Origin: Euleptes europaea
Taxonomy: Eukaryota; Chordata; Lepidosauria; Squamata; Sphaerodactylidae
Direction: 5' to 3'
Length of the DNA: 64,000 nucleotides
Assembly (NCBI RefSeq): GCF_029931775.1
Contig: NC_079325.1
Coordinates: 58,202,286-58,266,285, forward strand
Shown here: piece after piece, positions 60,001 through 64,000 of the stretch
Layout of the letters: each line of letters begins with the position of its first letter
Numbering within the stretch: position 1 is the stretch's first letter
Translations under genes and position numbers: made by a program
Notes under the pieces: generated by a model
Told to the model about the DNA's origin: nothing
Databases searched by the model: none
The model's input: the letters and a program-made list of their open reading frames with translations, nothing else

Positions 60001-62104
60001 TGATGAACTGAAGACACACCATAAAAATCCAGGGGCAGAAGACCAGGAATCCTAACAGAGAGCTCTAGGACAAAATAAGATTATGTGCATATGCCCAAAT
60101 TTGTCAAAGGATTCCCATTTTTCTGGTCCAGTTACATTTTTTATTTGCTAGTAGTCAGCAAGAACGTCAGCAATTCATTACCAACCTGGGCTCATCTTTT
60201 GGACTGGGGAAGGTCTGAAGGGCCACCCGCACAGAAGGGTGCGCTTCCAGGTGAGTGGAAGCAAAGCCAAGGGCGCTTTGGGCTGCCTCCTATCAGTGGA
60301 TCCCCTCCTTATGGTTCCCTCCCAGCATCAACCAGAGCCCCTGCCTTCTCCACTGCAGCACCCACTGTGTGGACCGAGCTCCCTGAGGAGCTGAGGGAGT
60401 GCCATCGTTTGAGGGGGAAAGGATTCGAGCTTGCCATTTTACCTTTGGGATGCTTTGACTGTTATTGTAAGCCACCTTGAACCAAGAGGAAAGATTTATA
60501 AATGTTTTCATAAATACATAAATCTTCAGGAGACACTGCAAGGCAATTTTATTTGCCAGGGCTTTTAATGGAGTTTACACTGCAGACACCTTTAGGGGGA
60601 AAGGGGTGCCTAGAGTTTTCTTCTTTTGGTTTCAATTGTAACATTTCAATGGTGATGCATAAACTGCCTTGAACCACAAGGAAAAGTGGGATTAAAATCT
60701 TATTAAAAAATCAACCTAGTTTTCTCCAATGTAAGCAGCAATAGAAGCTTTGGCAGGGTCCGTCCCCCCCGCCCTCCCGGGTGCAGATGGGAGTGAGCAG
60801 CCAAAGCTCATAAAAGAGAACTTTGATAGAGCCTCTGTTGCTGTTCACGCTGGTAAGTAGCTACTGAAAGGGCCCTTGGCCTGTGTGTCTCCATTCACAT
60901 AGGACACGGGTCCTCAGCCTTTTGGAGCCTGAGGGCACCTTTGGAATTCTGACACCATGCAATGGATGCAGCCATAAAATGGCTGCCCTGGAAGGCAGAG
61001 CCAGCCACGAAATAGTTGCTGAAATGGTTCAGTGACACAGTGGCGATCTTGGCACGGCCAATCAAAACCCCAAGGGCCAATCAGAAGCCTTGCTGGGCAA
61101 AAGCCTCACCTGACTCTGCAAGCTGCAGGAAAGGTGCTGATGGGTGCCATGGTGCCCACAGGTGCCGTGCTGGGGTCCCCTAATGTAAGAGTTTCATTTC
61201 ATGCCAGGGGCAGTGGAGTCTGGACTGAACTGCCCCTACCCAAAGAGCATCAAAGGTGTCTCTTCAAGCATGAGGTCAGCCACCACGGGCTTTGTTGGCA
61301 GATATTATTCAAAGGCACCACTGTCCCTTTGACCACAACTGGCTGGACTCAAAGCAAGTGGGTGTTAAAACGATCCTGGATGGAAGATAGGCAACTGCTT
61401 TGCCTAATGCTGCCAACATTTAGCGCTGGGTCAGTGATTATCACCTGGTGGGGCATGTACCACTGGTGAGATGCAGAAACAGCCTAGGTGGGATTCAGAG
61501 TTTTCATAACAATTACTAAGAATTCGTTGGGCCTCAGTACCCCTGTCCGCCTGCAAAAGTGACGTGCTCTCTCCTGCAAACCTTATCTGCCATGTGACTT
61601 TTTGGCCTGCTGGTAACAATGACAGAATTCCTGCAAACATATAAATGTCCTTCCTGGACAAGTGGGCTTTTTGTTTCTATCATGGTACAACTCATGTCCT
61701 TACACATGAACTGCCTTATACTGCATCAGACCCTTGGCCCATCAAAGTCAGTATTGTCTACTCAGACCGGCAGTGGCTCTCCAGGGTCTCAGGCAGAGGT
61801 CTTTCACATTCCCTACTTGCCTAGTCCCTTTATCTGGAGATGCCAGGGATTGAACCTGGGACCTTCTGCATGCTAAGCAGATGCTCTACCACTGAGCCGT
61901 GCCCCCGCCCCCTTGGTTACAATGATTGGTGGAACAGGACATAAGATACCAAAGTTCACTCACTGTTACTCGACATCATCATGAATAACGTGCAGATCAT
62001 CCACAGCAGCCCTTCATTGTTGGAATAAGCCTTCATGGAGTTTATCAGGCAATGGATTGTGTTTTCGCTGGCCAGCACATCCACATCCAGGTTCTTCCCC
62101 ACAG
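45078..62104 (-). CDS. STKLD1: STKLD1, C-terminal part (ARM-like region)
   Basis: Six consecutive minus-strand coding exons: 61964-62104, 59811-59939, 58879-59007, 50123-50263, 45458-45537 and 45078-45134. All have AG/GT borders and fully compatible phases, and they end in TGA at 45078-45080. They encode about 224 residues. The sequence is helical, with short repeats of armadillo type: [73 protein letters not shown] and [20 protein letters not shown]. The C-terminus is [20 protein letters not shown]...KLQKKGE. The gene name rests on position next to REXO4, tail to tail as in human, and on an ARM-like tail like that of STKLD1, a pseudokinase-like protein of unclear role. The kinase-like domain lies right of the window. 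The 8.6-kb intron between 50263 and 58879 holds LINEs and an LTR-like stretch. Confidence 0.82.
45538..46970 (-). other. STKLD1 intron sequence, nothing recognised
   Basis: No exon with fitting phase, no clear repeat family and no regulatory element could be named in this stretch between the 45458-45537 exon and the CR1 copy starting near 46975. Confidence 0.4.
46975..49455 (+). mobile_element. CR1 LINE, 5' truncated, with an insertion near its 3' end
   Basis: ORF2 matches in order: [50 protein letters not shown] followed by the ADDTK palm motif, [19 protein letters not shown], and a 3' end reading GGACTAGATGGCC...CACTATGATTCT. The frame is broken several times. About 390 bp of foreign sequence is inserted at 48983-49379. 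It lies antisense in an STKLD1 intron. Confidence 0.88.
48983..49379. mobile_element. Insertion in the CR1 3' end (GGGTTGTCAAGCCCACGGGCC type)
   Basis: CR1 sequence stops after GGGATGCTCTAG and resumes at GGCTGATCCTGCATTGAACA. The insert begins CCAGGGTTGTCAAGCCCACG and GGCCGGATCCGGCCCACAG and is rich in CCACCCCC. A hAT-like origin is plausible but I could not fix the termini or a target duplication. Confidence 0.45.
50264..52080. other. STKLD1 intron with one probable old DNA element
   Basis: Around 50880-51125 the sequence CGAGATTAAGACTATTAGAG ... GGTGCCCTAAGCATGTGCTTAGTCTGCC resembles an old hAT-type element, but the ends are not clear. Elsewhere I see nothing I can name. Confidence 0.3.
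52470..53150 (+). repeat. LTR-like stretch with a short tandem repeat
   Basis: AT-rich sequence with a TATA-like AGTATAAATACAGG at about 52790 and AATAAA near 53091. This is the spacing of a promoter and polyadenylation signal in an LTR. Between 52710 and 52780 a roughly 18-bp unit, CCGTAAAAATATATCCAG, is repeated about four times with changes. Boundaries and family are unknown; if an LTR, it is a fossil without internal region. Confidence 0.3.
53390..54560 (+). mobile_element. LINE 3' fragment, same family as 39600-42490
   Basis: Frames read [57 protein letters not shown] and [20 protein letters not shown], the last matching the C-terminal CCHC-type motif of the other copy. It ends with TTTGTATGGTGGATTGTGA, GGCCTTTGGCC, a CAATAAACTTTATCACT end and a short tandem tail. 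It is 5' truncated and broken by several stops. Confidence 0.7.
54930..58752 (+). mobile_element. CR1 LINE, near full length, inactive
   Basis: ORF1's C-terminal part (55073-55672) has an esterase/SGNH-like region: [12 protein letters not shown] where active copies usually read GDS, then [10 protein letters not shown] and [13 protein letters not shown]2 follows: endonuclease ([34 protein letters not shown]), RT ([43 protein letters not shown], the FADDTKLGG palm motif) and the C-terminal [13 protein letters not shown]...NVLPQRVV region. The 3' end reads TTGGACTAGATGACC...CCAATTCTATGATTCT. ORF2 has several stops and a T-run insertion near 57490. It lies antisense in STKLD1, ending about 130 bp from the exon at 58879. 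Confidence 0.92.
60181..60715 (+). repeat. Two tails ending GCCTTGAACCAAGAGGAAA, origin unclear
   Basis: TTGTAAGCCACCTTGAACCAAGAGGAAAG with TTTATAAATGTTTTC (about 60460-60520) and AAACTGCCTTGAACCACAAGGAAAAG (about 60660-60690) look like related 3' tails of retroposons. The bodies upstream are not recognised. Confidence 0.35.
60906..61185 (+). mobile_element. hAT-like short element, second copy
   Basis: Begins CGGGTCCTCAGCCTTTTGGAGCCTGAGGGCACC, includes AATCAGAAGCCTTGCTGGGC, and ends GTGCCGTGCTGGGGTCCCCTA. Paralogous to 10998-11320. Confidence 0.55.
61700..61912 (-). mobile_element. tRNA-Ala-headed SINE with intact promoter boxes
   Basis: The minus strand begins GGCACGGCTCAGTGGTAGAG (A box), then CATCTGCTTAGCATGCAGAA (anticodon AGC in place) and GGTCCCAGGTTCAATCCCTG (B box), closely following tRNA-Ala(AGC). 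The body GTGAAAGACCTCTGCCTGAG, TAGACAATACTGACTTTGAT and GCAGTATAAGGCAGTTCATG shows that it is a SINE, not a tRNA gene. A further tail fragment lies at 63385-63422. Confidence 0.82.
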
Positions 62105-62964
62105 CTGCCAAAAGCAGAACATAAGCCAGGAGCCATCAGTTGCCTCCGTTGCTTTCTCATTGCACTACAGGTGTGCCAATAAACGGGCCCGCTCTTCTTC
62201 AGTGGGCACAAGACATAATCTGGCAACACTTGTGTGTGAGAACCTCTGCATCACAAAAAGTGCTTGAGACAGACTGAAATTTGGGAGGTGGTATATTATG
62301 TAACACTGGTGGAATTTCTGCCTCCTCTGCCACCAGTCTCAGATGGGACGTGGCTATTTTTGTGACAGGAAGCTGATGGGAAATCTGTAATTCAGAAATC
62401 CCCTCAGCCAGGAACTCACTCAAGTGGCTTTACAGAGCCCTCCGTTTCTCAGCCACCCCCTGCCCAGTCCTTCCTATAGAGAGATGTTATCATAATGCTG
62501 GCTGCATTGCAGGAAAGTACGGGAATTAGGCCCCCGAAGCGCTTCAAACACTTTAAAAGTAACCCATCTGTTGTTTTCAAAAATAGCCCAGAGAATCTGA
62601 GCGGTCCTTAGAAGCTCATCAGATCAGATGGTGGACAAACTTCCCTGATGTTTCACCCTAGGGGACTTTCCTCTGCCGCGTGCTGTGCAGCAGCAGGACA
62701 CATTGGGGTGCCTCCACGGACACCCTAGGCCTGGCCCACACCCTGTGCAAACTGCGTCCATGCTGTGAAATACAGGCAATTTACACCCTCATTGCTGTTG
62801 GGAAGTGGGGTTTTCCCCCTGCTTCCCTACAGCATTGTGGTGCTTCTGCGCACCCCCTGGTTTTTCCTTGTCTTTCCCAAAGCTGGCCTGGTTGCCATAT
62901 AGGCAGGAAAGTGTTCCCAGCCCAGCCCACCCTGCTGCCATTTTCTCTGTTCTAGTCCCCATGG
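62105..62964 (-). other. STKLD1 intron sequence, nothing recognised
   Basis: No exon ending in the required phase 1 was found upstream of the 61964-62104 exon within the window, and no repeat family could be named in this stretch. Confidence 0.35.
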
Positions 62965-63292
62965 GCCCTGACCTGGACGGCCCAGACTACCCTGATCTCA
63001 TCAGATCACAGAAGCTAAGCAGGGTCAGCCCTGATTAGTACTACACAGAGGCAGGCAGTGTCTTTTGCCCTGACCTTGATGGCCCAGGCTAGCATGATCT
63101 CATCAGATATCAGAAGCTAAACAGGGTCTGCCCTGATTAGTCCTTGGATGGGAGGCCATCAAGGAAGTCCAGGGTTGCCACGCAGAGGCAGGCCACGGCA
63201 AACCACTTCCCTGAATGTCTCTTGCCTTGAAAACTCTACAGGATTTCCATAAGTCGGCTGCAACTTGATGGCAATTTCCACTGAACACCAGT
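62965..63292 (+). mobile_element. Two tandem 5S-rRNA-headed SINEs
   Basis: A first copy (about 62965-63062) is cut short after GATTAGTACTACACAGAGGC. A second (about 63063-63292) starts again with CCCTGACCTTGATGGCCCAG, TATCAGAAGCTAAACAGGGT and CCTTGGATGGGAGGCCATC, and runs to the CATAAGTCGGCTGCAACTTG tail. The copies differ, so they are either separate insertions or an old duplication. Confidence 0.75.
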
Positions 63293-64000
63293 CCCCACGG
63301 CAGCACCACCCCCCCCATGCCTGCAGGGTTGATTTTTTTGAGGTTTCTTTTTATTGGTAACGGGCATATGAATATGATGATTCATGAACACACATGAAGC
63401 TGCCTTATACTGAATCAGAGCCCAACAAATGTGATGGTAGAAGTTCCATGAGCAGAATTCCCAGCATTTCTTTTTCTCAAACAATCACATGCATGAGAGC
63501 CTGATTTGGATTGGGACCATTATGTTGTGGGGGGGGGGGAGTGTCGACGCCCTTCCATGCCCTCTTCCTGATCTGAAATTGCTGGAGTGAGCGACTCAGC
63601 GCGCCTGGACATTGGGGGCCACTACATCACTCTAAGTGTGTATTAGTATTATCTCCTTGAATGGGATGTCCCTCTCTTTGCCTTAACCTGGGAGCTGCCC
63701 TCTGACCCCTCTTCTGTGTGGGTGTTTTTTTTCCTTCCCATTCCTCCACATGGCTTTCCATGGAGTCACACATCTCTACAGGCCTCCCCTGTGGAAACAA
63801 TGCCTCATACTCCCACACACGTGATGCCAGACCAGCTGGCCACTTGTGACAGGGAAAAGTACTCTTTAGATCAGGTTTATCTTTCTTCCTTTTGACTGCA
63901 ACTTGAATGTAAACTGAATCTACTTGAATAAATATAAGTTTTACTTTTTGCAATATTCTCCTTGGGAGATGTATTTACTGCACTCGATATCCTGCTTCTA

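Noticed and set aside
61840-61912. Possible tRNA-Ala gene
   Set aside because: The tRNA-like part runs straight into a SINE body shared with 29668-29872 and 35080-35280, and lacks a terminator directly after the tRNA end.
62965-63292. Possible 5S rRNA genes or pseudogenes in tandem
   Set aside because: Only about 85 bp match 5S rRNA, and each copy continues into the same non-5S body and tail seen at three other sites, so they are SINEs.

Overview
This is vertebrate nuclear DNA with large spliced genes, small exons with consensus splice sites, and about half or more of its length in transposable elements. The element mix (CR1 and L1 LINEs, tRNA-derived and 5S-rRNA-derived SINEs, hAT elements, a Ty3/Gypsy chromovirus, and many short mobile elements beginning GGGTTGCCAAC) fits a squamate reptile, plausibly a gecko. 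The species-level guess is weak. No bacterial genes, CRISPR arrays or functional RNA genes were seen.

Three host genes lie in the same relative order and orientation as ADAMTS13, REXO4 and STKLD1 on human 9q34.2, seen here in reverse. ADAMTS13 (minus, 2256-20462) contributes its first six coding exons, from signal peptide to the HExxH zinc site of the metalloprotease domain. The rest of the gene lies left of the window. REXO4 (plus, 30423-43483) is complete: eight coding exons encode 433 residues with a DEDDh exonuclease domain, probably behind an untranslated first exon in a CpG-rich promoter near 28.6-28.8 kb. STKLD1 (minus, 45078-62104) contributes its last six coding exons; its kinase-like part lies right of the window. 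ADAMTS13 and REXO4 are head to head. REXO4 and STKLD1 are tail to tail, with opposite AATAAA signals only 9 bp apart near 45.06 kb.

The introns and the ADAMTS13-REXO4 intergenic interval are crowded with nested insertions. From left to right: two CpG-rich TA-flanked elements carrying a palindromic YY1-like motif (3.1-4.1 and 6.5-7.1 kb); an hAT element holding a solo LTR (9.1-10.3 kb); a truncated Gypsy element (16.3-18.05 kb); a very young Gypsy chromovirus with LTRs that look identical, inside an hAT element whose 8-bp target duplication is intact (22.3-28.4 kb); a near-perfect 276-bp foldback element in REXO4 intron 1; an odd foldback family at 18.2, 39.8-40.7 and 41.2-41.5 kb with asymmetric ends and 10-12 bp target duplications; and CR1 LINEs at 47.0-49.5 and 54.9-58.75 kb in STKLD1 introns.

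The best candidates for something little described are the asymmetric foldback family, the mobile CpG-rich element with YY1-like palindromes, and the 5S-rRNA-headed SINE family. The host genes themselves look ordinary.
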